Translations under genes and position numbers: made by a program
Notes under the pieces: model-generated
Told to the model about the DNA's origin: nothing
The model's input: the letters and a program-made list of their open reading frames with translations, nothing else
Database searches by the model: none
In this document: in pieces, positions 45,345-53,638 of the stretch
Layout of the letters: each line of letters opens with the position of its first letter
How positions within the stretch are numbered: the first letter of the stretch is position 1
DNA from: UMGS1601 sp964617585
GTDB lineage: Bacteria; Bacillota; Clostridia; Oscillospirales; Ruminococcaceae
Length of the DNA: 57,284 nucleotides
Direction of reading: 5' to 3'
NCBI GenBank assembly: GCA_964617585.1
Contig: CAZTXS010000009.1
Coordinates: forward strand, 1 to 57,284

Positions 45345-46754
45345 TCACTTGAGAATTTTAAAATTATATGTTGTCAAATCGGCTTCCAAAACTGCCCGTT
45401 CATCTTGAAAGCTTCTTATTATTTTTATTTTATCGCTTTCCGATTCAACTTTAATGCTGCCGTTCAAATCAAATGCGGGATGAGAATTGCGAAACTCCAT
45501 TAATTCTCTTAGCTTGCTTACCACAGGTCGTTTAAGCTCGTTTTCAATATCATTATAAGAATAATAATGACGGTTTATATCCCGTCCGTTTTTTGTCTTT
45601 TCCATAAGCTCAATATCATTTTTGCCCGCCAGCAAGCCTACATAATAAACCTGCGGAATACCGGGTGCAAAAAACTGAATCGCCCTTGCCAACAAATATG
45701 CCTGATCATTGTTCCCCAAAGCGGAGTAATAAGTCGTATTGATTTGGTAAATATCTAAATTGTTATACTCGGAAGCGCTGTATATCCGCTTTACATTTGC
45801 TCCTTGATTATACATCTGTTCCTTAACTTTGTCAATTTCTTCATCAGGCAGCAAATCCTTCACGTCCACTATTCCTATCCCGTCATGAGTATCAAGCGTC
45901 GTGAACTGCTTCATCGGACTCATCTTAAGCCAGCGTTTCAAATATTCCCCCGTATGATTATACAAAGCGTGAAGGGTTATGACAGGCAAGGCAAAATCAT
46001 ATATCCAAAAACCTTTTTGTGAAAGCTTCATAGGTATCTTATAATGCTCGTGTATTTCCGGAAGAATCTCAACGTTGTGCTTTTTGACTATATCATTTAT
46101 CTCATAAAGCAGATCCCAGATTTCAGGTTCAACAAAAAAACAGCTCGTATCCGCTTTCTTTACAGCATAAGCAAAAGCGTCAAGCCTTATTATCGACGCT
46201 CCCCTGACGCACATATTTTCTATTACGTCTTTGATAAATTCCATAGCAGCGGCTTTAGTAACATCTAAATCTATCTGTTCTCTGCAAAACGTACACCATA
46301 TCTTTTCAACGCTTCCGTCAGAAAATTCCGCTTCCACATAGGGAGGACCCGGCTTTCTCTTATAAATTCTATCCATCTGACTTTCAGACGGCTCGCCGCC
46401 TTTCCAGAATTCACTGTATCGAATAAAAAAATCCTTATAGCGTGATTTATCCTTATTATTGAGAAAATCCTTATAATATTCCGATTGAGCGGAAATATGA
46501 TTTACCATAAAATCAAACATCAAATAATAGTCTTTTCCTAACTGCTCTATATCCTCAAAGCTTCCAAACCTTTCATCGACCCTATCATAACAAATCGGGG
46601 CAAATCCCCTGTCTGCCGACGACGGAAAAAATGGGAGAATATGCACTCCCCCAACTGCTCTATTATAATATTTATCCAGAATTCTGTGTAGCTCGGTTAT
46701 ATTTTTTCCCATGCTGTCGGCATAGGTTATAAGCATAATTTTATTAGACAGCAT
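45345..46754 (-). CDS. gtfA: Sucrose phosphorylase, GH13
   Basis: The 469-residue enzyme splits sucrose with phosphate into glucose-1-phosphate and fructose. It shows GGVHILPFFPSSADRGFAP, the nucleophile in IIRLDAFAYA (Asp near 193), the acid/base ILPEIHEHY and TLDTHDGIG. The HILPFFPSSADRGF block distinguishes it from amylases. Placed with MsmEFG and alpha-galactosidase, it continues raffinose breakdown without spending ATP on sucrose. Confidence 0.9.
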   Translation of the reverse strand: MLSNKIMLITYADSMGKNITELHRILDKYYNRAVGGVHILPFFPSSADRGFAPICYDRVDERFGSFEDIEQLGKDYYLMFDFMVNHISAQSEYYKDFLNNKDKSRYKDFFIRYSEFWKGGEPSESQMDRIYKRKPGPPYVEAEFSDGSVEKIWCTFCREQIDLDVTKAAAMEFIKDVIENMCVRGASIIRLDAFAYAVKKADTSCFFVEPEIWDLLYEINDIVKKHNVEILPEIHEHYKIPMKLSQKGFWIYDFALPVITLHALYNHTGEYLKRWLKMSPMKQFTTLDTHDGIGIVDVKDLLPDEEIDKVKEQMYNQGANVKRIYSASEYNNLDIYQINTTYYSALGNNDQAYLLARAIQFFAPGIPQVYYVGLLAGKNDIELMEKTKNGRDINRHYYSYNDIENELKRPVVSKLRELMEFRNSHPAFDLNGSIKVESESDKIKIIRSFQDERAVLEADLTTYNFKILK

Positions 46755-46784
46755 AGCTTTGACTTCCTTTCCGATAACTCTTTA

Positions 46785-47687
46785 TCATCCCTTGACAGCG
46801 CCGTTTGCGATTCCCCCGATAATCTGCTTCTGACAAATAACATAAAAAACCAGAATAGGTATAAGCGCCAGCAAATACGACGCAAAAGCAAGATTATAAT
46901 TCGTTCCGAACTGCGTCTGGAAATTAAGCTGCGCCAGCGGCAGGGTGGTTTTTCCTGAACCGGACATTATAACAAGAGGCGTCATAACGTCGTTCCAGGT
47001 TCCCAATGCTGTCAAAACGGCGACGGTAGCGTGCATAGGCTTCATCATAGGAAATATTATCTTCCAATACGTCCTCCATGCAGAAGCTCCGTCTATTTCC
47101 GCCGCTTCCTCAAGAGCCAAGGGTATATTTTTTAAATATCCTCTGTACAGCATAACGTTTATAGGCATATAGAACACAACATACAGAACAATTACTCCGA
47201 ATCTGTTTGCAATACCCATCTGAGCTGTTTCTTTTACAAGCGGCATCATAAGAATAGCAAACGGTACAAACATTCCGCTGACAATATAAAAGTACAAAAA
47301 CTTATATGATATTTTACTCCCCATGTTTCTGCCGATTGCATAACCTGCTAATGAATGAAGCAAGATTGCAATAACTATTGTCGCTACGCTGATCAACAGG
47401 CTGTTGCCTAACGAACTCCAAAAGTTAGTTATTCTCATTGCTTCTTTGAAGTTATCAAAGCTCCATGACGAAGGAAAAGATAACGCTCCCGCAACGTCGT
47501 TAGTCATTTCGGACGGTTGCTTAAAAGCAATTATAACCGTCATATACAACGGGAAGAAAACAGTTATACAGCCGATAAACAGAAGAACAGTTAAAAATTT
47601 ATTAGTGTAATCGCTCTTTTTCCTGAATTTAATTTTTTTTATATCCTTGCTGCCGGAAGTCATTACAGAAGTTATATTATTACTCAT
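46785..47687 (-). CDS. msmG: Sugar ABC transporter permease, MsmG-like
   Basis: The 300-residue membrane protein has about six helices and the EAA loop EEAAEIDGASAWRTYWKIIFPMMKP, which contacts the ATPase. It belongs to the MalG/MsmG side of the carbohydrate uptake type 1 family. It overlaps msmF by 4 nt (ATGA) and has AAGGAGG upstream. No ATPase (MsmK) is encoded nearby; such permeases commonly share one encoded elsewhere. Confidence 0.9.
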   Translation of the reverse strand: MSNNITSVMTSGSKDIKKIKFRKKSDYTNKFLTVLLFIGCITVFFPLYMTVIIAFKQPSEMTNDVAGALSFPSSWSFDNFKEAMRITNFWSSLGNSLLISVATIVIAILLHSLAGYAIGRNMGSKISYKFLYFYIVSGMFVPFAILMMPLVKETAQMGIANRFGVIVLYVVFYMPINVMLYRGYLKNIPLALEEAAEIDGASAWRTYWKIIFPMMKPMHATVAVLTALGTWNDVMTPLVIMSGSGKTTLPLAQLNFQTQFGTNYNLAFASYLLALIPILVFYVICQKQIIGGIANGAVKG

Positions 47688-48565
47688 AGCTGTTCCTCCT
47701 TGCGCCCTGTCATTTTTATCTGTATAACAGAAATCAAGACTATCAAAACAAAGAAAAGCACTGCATTAGCACTTTGAAATCCAAACTGACCGCCGTCCAT
47801 CCCATTTTTATATATGAGATAGGAAATAGATTCCGTACTCTGCGCCGGTCCGCCTTTTGTGAGCGACATGATTTGATCGAACACCATAAGCATATTCTTG
47901 GTGCTTAAAACCAAATTTATTGACACAAACGGCATAAGCATGGGAAATGCAAGCTTCCAAAAAATCTGCCATTGATTTGCTCCGTCTATCCTGCCTGCCT
48001 CATATATATCAAAAGGAATCGTCTGAAGTCCGGAAATATAAATTATGGTGTTCATAGCAACCGTCTGCCACACGCCTACAATTAAAACTGCTATCCAGGC
48101 ATATGTCGGGCTGGACAAAATACTGTTCTGAAGCCAGGCTATTCCCAGCATATTACCCAAAGCCGGAATTATATGAGTAAACAAAAAACTGAAAATATAA
48201 CCTACTATCAGACCTCCGAGAATATTCGGAATAAAATAAACTCCTCTGAGAAAGCTTTTAGCTTTGATTCTGCTGTTTAAAGCAACGGCAAGAATTATGC
48301 TGAGAACATTTACAAGTATTGTTCCTGCAACAGCATATTTAAAAGTAAATAAATATGAGTTGCCTACACGTGAATCCTGAAACAGATCAATGTAGTTTCT
48401 CAAGCCTACAAAATCGAATGAACCGTAACCCCTGTAATTAGTAAAGCTATATACCGCACCTATTATCAATGGAAGCGTATTAAAAAGAAAGAAAAGAATT
48501 ACCGCAGGAGCCGCCATAACGCTGTGCGCCCGCGCATTATGATTTAAAGACTTCGTTTGTTTCAT
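47684..48565 (-). CDS. msmF: Sugar ABC transporter permease, MsmF-like
   Basis: The 293-residue permease of the MalF/MsmF side, about six helices, with the EAA loop YEAGRIDGANQWQIFWKLAFP. Its start overlaps msmE by 4 nt and has AAGGAG 8 nt upstream. It forms the channel with MsmG. Confidence 0.9.
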   Translation of the reverse strand: MKQTKSLNHNARAHSVMAAPAVILFFLFNTLPLIIGAVYSFTNYRGYGSFDFVGLRNYIDLFQDSRVGNSYLFTFKYAVAGTILVNVLSIILAVALNSRIKAKSFLRGVYFIPNILGGLIVGYIFSFLFTHIIPALGNMLGIAWLQNSILSSPTYAWIAVLIVGVWQTVAMNTIIYISGLQTIPFDIYEAGRIDGANQWQIFWKLAFPMLMPFVSINLVLSTKNMLMVFDQIMSLTKGGPAQSTESISYLIYKNGMDGGQFGFQSANAVLFFVLIVLISVIQIKMTGRKEEQL

Positions 48566-49854
48566 CGGGAATTCTCCTTTTCGTAATCCTGAATTTTTTT
48601 AATCAAATCACGATTATATCTGACCCAAGCCTCATCAAAATTATTTAAAAACTTTTCAAGTGAATTATCCGATTTGTCCATTAAATAAGTTTGAACCAAA
48701 GCGTCGGCGCTCATCTCATTGGGATAATAGTGATCATGGAAATCTGACATTCTTCCCTTGTCAATATAGCTTTTTACTCCGTCCAGCATCTCCGGAAGCG
48801 TAAAATCTCCCTCCTTGCAGGGTATGGCGTTCTGATCATTCAGATATATCTGTATTGTTTCATCCTCATACAGAAAACGCAGAACCTCATACGCCGCTTC
48901 TTTTTCCTTACATTCTTTCATAACGCATATATTTAAATCAATACCCGAAACCAGTACGTTATCCTTTTCATTTTCATTTGCCGGAAATGTAAACGAATCA
49001 ATATTTATATCGGGATTTACCGATTTAATCTGTGGAACAGCATAGCTTCCTATCACAAACATTGCCGCCTCGCCTTTCGCAAAAGCGGTACAAGCGTCGT
49101 TATAACTGTAAGCAAAAGGGTTAGGCTCGGTATAATTTGAAAGGATTTTAATCTTTTCGGCGGTTTCTCTGTACTCATTTGTAAAAGTGGTTTTACCCTC
49201 GTTTACTTTTGCGCAGGTATCAGGAGATGTCAGACCAACTGCGAGGGCGTTCCATGGCGAAAGACAGGTCCATGTATCTTTATATCCTGCGTATGTGGGA
49301 TAAATACCCTCTGCTTTTATAGTTTCACAAAGGTTTACAAACTCGCTCCATGTTTCAGGTACTTTCCAGCCGTATTTTTCAAACATATCCTTGTTATAGA
49401 GCACGCCCGCCGCATTTGCTACATACGGAAGACCGTAAACGCCGTTTTGCGGAATAAATTCCAGTTCTTTTTCAATATCCATATATGCTGACTTTATCTG
49501 CGATACGCCTTCAAAATCCGATATGTCCATAAACATATCTGCGTCTAGGAAGTTGGAATAATTTATATCCCCTCCTATAGCAACTATATCAGGATAATCT
49601 TCACGAATAAAACGAGTTTTTAAAACAGTGATTGCTTCATTGGGCGACTCGATTGTAAGCTTAATATCATCATGAGTGTTATTAAATCTTTTTTCCATTT
49701 CTTCAAAAGCAGCCACGGCTTCAGGTTTAAACTGAACAAGTTCAATTTCAGTTACTCCGCTGCTCGTTCTGATAGCGGCGCACCCTTGAAAAATAAAAGA
49801 TAATAACAATATACCGACAGTCAGTACAGCCAAAACCGACCTTCTCCTTCTCAT
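48562..49854 (-). CDS. msmE: Sugar-binding lipoprotein, MsmE-like
   Basis: The 430-residue protein begins with a lipoprotein signal (MRRRR, hydrophobic stretch, then FQGC lipobox with the cysteine at about 25). A family 1 extracellular solute-binding domain follows (LFNKDMFEKYGWKVPETWSEF variant, FAKGEAAMFVIGSYAVPQI). It captures the sugar outside the cell; the neighbours point to raffinose-family oligosaccharides. The ribosome site is poor for ATG 49854, but the arginines after it fit a signal peptide. A repeat copy lies in its leader. Confidence 0.9.
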   Translation of the reverse strand: MRRRRSVLAVLTVGILLLSFIFQGCAAIRTSSGVTEIELVQFKPEAVAAFEEMEKRFNNTHDDIKLTIESPNEAITVLKTRFIREDYPDIVAIGGDINYSNFLDADMFMDISDFEGVSQIKSAYMDIEKELEFIPQNGVYGLPYVANAAGVLYNKDMFEKYGWKVPETWSEFVNLCETIKAEGIYPTYAGYKDTWTCLSPWNALAVGLTSPDTCAKVNEGKTTFTNEYRETAEKIKILSNYTEPNPFAYSYNDACTAFAKGEAAMFVIGSYAVPQIKSVNPDINIDSFTFPANENEKDNVLVSGIDLNICVMKECKEKEAAYEVLRFLYEDETIQIYLNDQNAIPCKEGDFTLPEMLDGVKSYIDKGRMSDFHDHYYPNEMSADALVQTYLMDKSDNSLEKFLNNFDEAWVRYNRDLIKKIQDYEKENSR

Positions 49855-49946
49855 ATCTGTAACTATATTCCCGTAAGAGAATATATCCCCCTTTCCGGCG
49901 CTTATTTCTCATAAACTTCTGAGTTTTCGGCAAAAATAAACCCGAG

Positions 49947-50087
49947 TTCAATAAGGGCTTGCCCGTCATTCAACGCAGCAAGGGTCGGCATTGCCGACCG
50001 GCCGTTCAGTAGGGGATTGTATCCCGCTACTGAACGGGTAATGGAACCCGCCGCCTATAGAGGCGGAGGACATCTTGCCTTAGTTAT
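49947..50087 (+). repeat. 141-bp interspersed repeat, copy C
   Basis: A full copy, antisense to msmE and lying in its probable 5' leader. It is a direct repeat of copy D, 166 bp away. Confidence 0.9.
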
Positions 50088-50126
50088 AAAATTTATTAAT
50101 AGCTTTGAACTTAACAAATTTGATCT

Positions 50127-50155
50127 ATACTAGGTTATAGTATGCTCAGATTCAA
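50127..50155 (-). promoter_or_regulatory. Possible promoter and operator of the msm operon
   Basis: Minus strand: TTGAAT (50155-50150), 17-nt spacer, TAGTAT (50132-50127). An inverted repeat ATACTA-N5-TAGTAT (50127-50143) overlaps the -10 and could be an operator. The leader from here to msmE would be about 270 nt and contain copy C. Confidence 0.4.
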
Positions 50156-50211
50156 AGATTTTCATTCGGATTTTATTTAAAAGATATAAATAATAAAATC
50201 CAATAAACAGA

Positions 50212-50241
50212 AAATGCACAGAAACGTATTTCTGTGCATTT
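50212..50241. terminator. Hairpin between repeat copies C and D
   Basis: AAATGCACAGAAA, CGTA loop, TTTCTGTGCATTT: a perfect 13-bp stem, T-rich downstream on the minus strand. It could end minus-strand transcripts before the msm promoter. Confidence 0.55.
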
Positions 50242-50253
50242 CAGCAAAACCGA

Positions 50254-50394
50254 TTCAATAAGGGCTTGCCCGTCATTCAATGCGGCAAGGGTCGGCATTG
50301 CCGACCGGCCGTTCAGTAGTGGATTGTATCCCGCTACTGAACGGGTAATGGAACCCGCCGCCTACAGAGGCGGCGGACATCTTGCCTTAGTTAT
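50254..50394 (+). repeat. 141-bp interspersed repeat, copy D
   Basis: A full copy with the most perfect stem 3 (CCGCCGCC against GGCGGCGG). Best candidate for a family consensus. Confidence 0.9.
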
Positions 50395-50423
50395 ATTTTC
50401 CTATGATAATCGGTTTTTGGTAT

Positions 50424-50535
50424 TTAGAGAAAACAAGAGCAAATTACACAATCATAATATCCATCATATACATATTTCCACCACTCATGTCCGCCTTTCC
50501 AAACATATTTTTCTGCTTGGCTTCTGTAATTTACG
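50424..50535 (-). pseudogene. Probable IS1182-family transposase remnant
   Basis: On the minus strand one frame codes YRSQAEKYVWKGGHEWWK followed by YVYDGYYDCVICSCFL and a stop. The pattern K-Y-x-YVYD-x-YYDC-x-IC is typical of the region just before the cysteine-rich part of IS1182 transposases. Only about 35 codons remain, with a stop upstream and no ends of an insertion sequence visible. The rest of the gap 50395-50617 shows nothing else I can name. Confidence 0.45.
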
Positions 50536-50580
50536 TTCTAAGCATTTTTATCACTACTTCTATTATACTAAAGCACAAAG

Positions 50581-50646
50581 AAAAAGCCCGGCTTTTACTT
50601 GACTTTTTTACAAGCTGAAAGGGAATCTGAAAATCAGATTCCCTTT
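50581..50646 (-). terminator. Hairpins downstream of the SGNH gene
   Basis: Two stems: AAAGGGAATCTGA with TCAGATTCCCTTT (13 bp, 50618-50646), then AAAAG with CTTTT around CCGGG followed by T (50581-50596 on the minus strand). Together they likely end the SGNH transcript. Confidence 0.65.
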
Positions 50647-50661
50647 GTTTTTCAAGCTTTG

Positions 50662-51876
50662 TTAGTTGAACAAGCTTTTATATTTTTCGACAAACGCTTC
50701 GGCTACTACCTTACCGCCCTCACCGTTGGGATGACCGCCGTAAATAGCCTTACTGGGATCTTCCTCCGTGCTGAGGTATGAAGCAAAGTCAAAGTATTCC
50801 GCATTGTATTCCTCACAGGTCTTTTTGCAAAGCTCGTTGTACTCAAGCCTTACAGCTTCATGTTCATTGTCATAATCCTGAGGAGGCGCATTGAATACAA
50901 TAATCTGACAACCTGCGTCTTTAAGCTCGTCAAGAATCGTTCTTAGATACCCGTCGATTTCCTCGGCTGTGTTTCCGCTTTCCGATTGATATTCTCCCGA
51001 AATAATATCGTTCGTTCCGAATGCGACTATAACGGTTTCTGCGGACTTTGCACGCTCCAGCCAGTTGCCCTTAAGCGCTGCGTCGCTGGCTCTTGCCCAG
51101 CCCAAACCGCAGTTATAAAAGCCGTAATCATCACCCAGCAGACTTGAAATTCTTGCAGCCCAGAACTCATATTCCATAAACTCCGTCTGACAGCCCTGAG
51201 TAATAGAATCTCCTATTGCTGCGATATTGTGCTTCACATCACGCTTTGCTCCTATCATCTGAGGAAGCGGAATCTGATCAGTGTATGAGAATGTTCCGGT
51301 TGAGTAAAGGTCTGCTGTTGCCGAAGTCAGCGTCGACATATTTGTGCATGGAATATTTGTGCCTGTTACCGTCCACTCCCAAACAAGATAGTGACCTTCC
51401 TCGACATTAAATTCAACGCTGTCGCTCCAGAAGGTTTCGTTTGACGCAACCGTTTTTGTTTCTTCACCGCCGAAAGTGATTTGGGTTTTGTTTGTTATTT
51501 CATCATCGGGACCGCTTCCGCCGTCGGCAATATAGGCGCTTTCTATTGTGTATTGTCCGCCGGAAAGCCCCGCATAAGCCTGACTTCCCGAGTCATATGT
51601 TGAGTCAACGGCGTTCGAGAAGTAGAAGCAATATTCAAGGCTCCCATATTTTTCGACAGGAAAATATGCCCTGTAGGAAGCGTTTTCAGCCTCATCGATA
51701 ATGAAGTTATTACCTGTTGCAATAACAGTGTTTGATATGTATTTGTCAAAATTATTGTCTGCATTTTTGGCTTTTACCGTCTTGCTTTCCGACGTTGAGC
51801 CGTCCGAACCGCCTTTGCATGAGCAAAGCGAAACCGCCATCGCCATGGCTAAGAGAACGGAAATTATTTTTTTCAT
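50662..51876 (-). CDS. Secreted SGNH/GDSL lipoprotein esterase
   Basis: The 404-residue protein has a lipoprotein signal (ISVLLAMAMAVSLCSC, cysteine near 20), a Ser/Gly-rich spacer, and an N-terminal beta-rich domain (about 40-185). A C-terminal SGNH hydrolase follows: GDSITQG (nucleophile Ser), the block II glycine, VIVAFGTNDI (Asn) and GGHPNGEGG (His). The two-domain plan resembles carbohydrate acetyl esterases (CE2/CE3-like). Substrate is not provable; acetylated plant glycan is plausible. I chose ATG 51876, with AAAGGA 12 nt upstream; ATG 51888 touches the ribosome site. Confidence 0.82.
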   Translation of the reverse strand: MKKIISVLLAMAMAVSLCSCKGGSDGSTSESKTVKAKNADNNFDKYISNTVIATGNNFIIDEAENASYRAYFPVEKYGSLEYCFYFSNAVDSTYDSGSQAYAGLSGGQYTIESAYIADGGSGPDDEITNKTQITFGGEETKTVASNETFWSDSVEFNVEEGHYLVWEWTVTGTNIPCTNMSTLTSATADLYSTGTFSYTDQIPLPQMIGAKRDVKHNIAAIGDSITQGCQTEFMEYEFWAARISSLLGDDYGFYNCGLGWARASDAALKGNWLERAKSAETVIVAFGTNDIISGEYQSESGNTAEEIDGYLRTILDELKDAGCQIIVFNAPPQDYDNEHEAVRLEYNELCKKTCEEYNAEYFDFASYLSTEEDPSKAIYGGHPNGEGGKVVAEAFVEKYKSLFN

Positions 51877-51914
51877 ATGTGTGGTCATTCCTTTCGTTTA
51901 TATTAAGTATAATT

Positions 51915-51943
51915 AGTATATCATTTAATATAAGAACGGTCAA
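51915..51943 (-). promoter_or_regulatory. Promoter of the SGNH gene
   Basis: Minus strand: TTGACC (51943-51938), 17-nt spacer, TATACT (51920-51915). Confidence 0.78.
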
Positions 51944-51968
51944 ACTGATAATTTTAACACGGCTGCTC

Positions 51969-51997
51969 TTGATATAAAGAAATATGTATGTTAAAAT
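51969..51997 (+). promoter_or_regulatory. Promoter of the C_GCAxxG_C_C gene
   Basis: TTGATA (51969-51974), 17-nt spacer, TAAAAT (51992-51997). The ATG at 52019 follows closely, giving a very short leader. Confidence 0.7.
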
Positions 51998-52018
51998 TAA
52001 TAAAAGGCGGTGGAATGT

Positions 52019-52468
52019 ATGGATCACTCAGAAAAAGCGGTCGAGCTTTTCAAAAGCGGTTATAACTGTTCTCAGGCGGTTTTCGGAGCTTATGCCGAGG
52101 AGCTTGGTTTAGGCTTTGAAACGGCTGTTAAGATTTCATCTTCCTTCGGCGGGGGAATGGGAAGACTTCGTGAAGCTTGCGGAGCTTTGACAGGTTCATT
52201 TATGGTTCTTGGTATGCTTAACGGGGAGTATGAGCCCGGAGATAACAAATCAAAGTCTGAGCATTATAAAAATGTTCAGAAATTGGCGGAAAGATTTAAA
52301 GAACAGAACGGTTCTATAATATGCCGTGAGCTTCTAGGCTTATCCCGCAATGGCGCCGACAGTCCTATACCCGAGCTGAGAACGGACGGATATTATAAAA
52401 AACGTCCCTGCGTTGAGCTTGTAGAACTGGCGGCAAAGAATCTTGACGAAATGTTTTTTAATAAGTAA
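52019..52468 (+). CDS. C_GCAxxG_C_C family protein
   Basis: The 149-residue protein has the pattern that names the family: an early cysteine (YNCSQAV), GGGMGRLREACGALTG (the GCAxxG-like block), and a later cysteine pair (IICRELLGL and RPCVELV). Such proteins are probably redox or metal-binding; the role is unproven. The start is ATG 52019 with GGTGG 5 nt upstream. It stands alone, divergent from the SGNH gene and followed by a terminator. Confidence 0.88.
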   Translation: MDHSEKAVELFKSGYNCSQAVFGAYAEELGLGFETAVKISSSFGGGMGRLREACGALTGSFMVLGMLNGEYEPGDNKSKSEHYKNVQKLAERFKEQNGSIICRELLGLSRNGADSPIPELRTDGYYKKRPCVELVELAAKNLDEMFFNK

Positions 52469-52473
52469 TACAT

Positions 52474-52522
52474 AAAAAGCAGAGAGAAAGCTGTAAAGCG
52501 AAATCCTCTCTGCTTTTTTATT
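52474..52522. terminator. Terminator after the C_GCAxxG_C_C gene
   Basis: AAAAAGCAGAGAG (52474-52486) and CTCTCTGCTTTTT (52506-52518) form a 13-bp perfect stem between converging genes. It is A/T-flanked on both sides and so possibly bidirectional. Confidence 0.85.
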
Positions 52523-52546
52523 TTAAACTGTAATGCTGCTTTCAGG

Positions 52547-53398
52547 TTAATAGTTGTTCATTCGAAGCTTATAGCCCTCTCCGAAAATTTCGCTTGCAGA
52601 GGTAACTATCATAAAAGAATCCTTGTCGGTTTTAAGCACATATTCCTGTAACTGAGGAAGCTCACGCTTTTTAATAGCGCACATAATAGTCTGTCTTTTC
52701 TCCCCTGAATATGCTCCCTCGCAGTCGAGAAGCGTACAGCTTATTTCAAGCTCGTTTATAATATAGCTTGTGATTTCTTTTTCCTTTTTTGCAATAATAT
52801 ATACAAGCTTTGCTTCATCGCTTCCGTAGAGAACTATATCCAGAACAATGCTTGAAACGACAAGCGATGTCAAAGCGTAAAGAGCATAATCGGGGTTTTT
52901 GAATACAATTCCGGATGCAACAGAAATTATACCGTCCACAACAAAAAAGACGTTTCCTGTTTTAAGGTGCTTGTGTCTAAGCTTGATAAGTCTGACGATT
53001 ATATCGCTTCCGCCGGTAGTATAACCCGCTTTGAAAATAAGTCCTATAGCTACAGCAAGCGCAGCCCCGCCTGCCAGTGCGGAAAGCATTGTGTTTTCGG
53101 TCAGAGGAGGAAGCTTAGAAAACAAATCTGTAAATGCAGAACTTAGAAAAATAGCGAATATAGTGCCGGCTAAAAAGCTTTTGCCAAGCTTTATAAAACC
53201 GATAATAAGTATCGGGACGTTTATTAGGAAGGTCAATGTTCCGACGCCTATGTGAATAAAATTAGCCAGCATAATGGCAATACCCGAAACTCCTCCGGGA
53301 GCTATCTTATTAGGGCTCAAAAACAGGCTTACCGCAACCGCATATACTATTGATCCTGCCAGAATAAGCAGGATTTTTTTTAATGTGCTTCTGCTCAT
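52547..53398 (-). CDS. YitT family membrane protein
   Basis: The 283-residue protein has about five or six membrane helices in the N-terminal DUF161 part (NKIAPGGVSGIAIMLANF, GLIFKAGYTTGGSDIIVRL). A cytoplasmic DUF2179 domain follows (LLDCEGAYSGEKRQTIMCAI, DSFMIVTSASEIFGEGY). Function is unknown for most members. AAGGAGG precedes the ATG. Confidence 0.92.
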   Translation of the reverse strand: MSRSTLKKILLILAGSIVYAVAVSLFLSPNKIAPGGVSGIAIMLANFIHIGVGTLTFLINVPILIIGFIKLGKSFLAGTIFAIFLSSAFTDLFSKLPPLTENTMLSALAGGAALAVAIGLIFKAGYTTGGSDIIVRLIKLRHKHLKTGNVFFVVDGIISVASGIVFKNPDYALYALTSLVVSSIVLDIVLYGSDEAKLVYIIAKKEKEITSYIINELEISCTLLDCEGAYSGEKRQTIMCAIKKRELPQLQEYVLKTDKDSFMIVTSASEIFGEGYKLRMNNY

Positions 53399-53498
53399 TT
53401 TGTATGTGTTCCTCCTTAAAAAAATTTAATCCGTCTTAGATTTTCCCTTAAAATATTTATTTGGCTTTGACAATATTGTTTCTTCCGGACTGTTATTT

Positions 53499-53638
53499 AT
53501 AACTAAGGTAAGATGTCCCCCGCCTCTATAGGCGGCGGGTTCCATTTCCCGTTCAGTAGTGGGATACAATCCCCTACTGAACGGACGGTCGGCAATACCG
53601 ACCCTTGCCGCTTGAATGACGGGCAAGCCCTTATTGAA
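53499..53638 (-). repeat. 141-bp interspersed repeat, copy E
   Basis: A full copy in the same direction as mfd, starting 8 bases before the mfd end, so that its TTCAATAAG gives the mfd stop codon. One stem-1 pair is changed from C-G to U-G. Confidence 0.9.
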
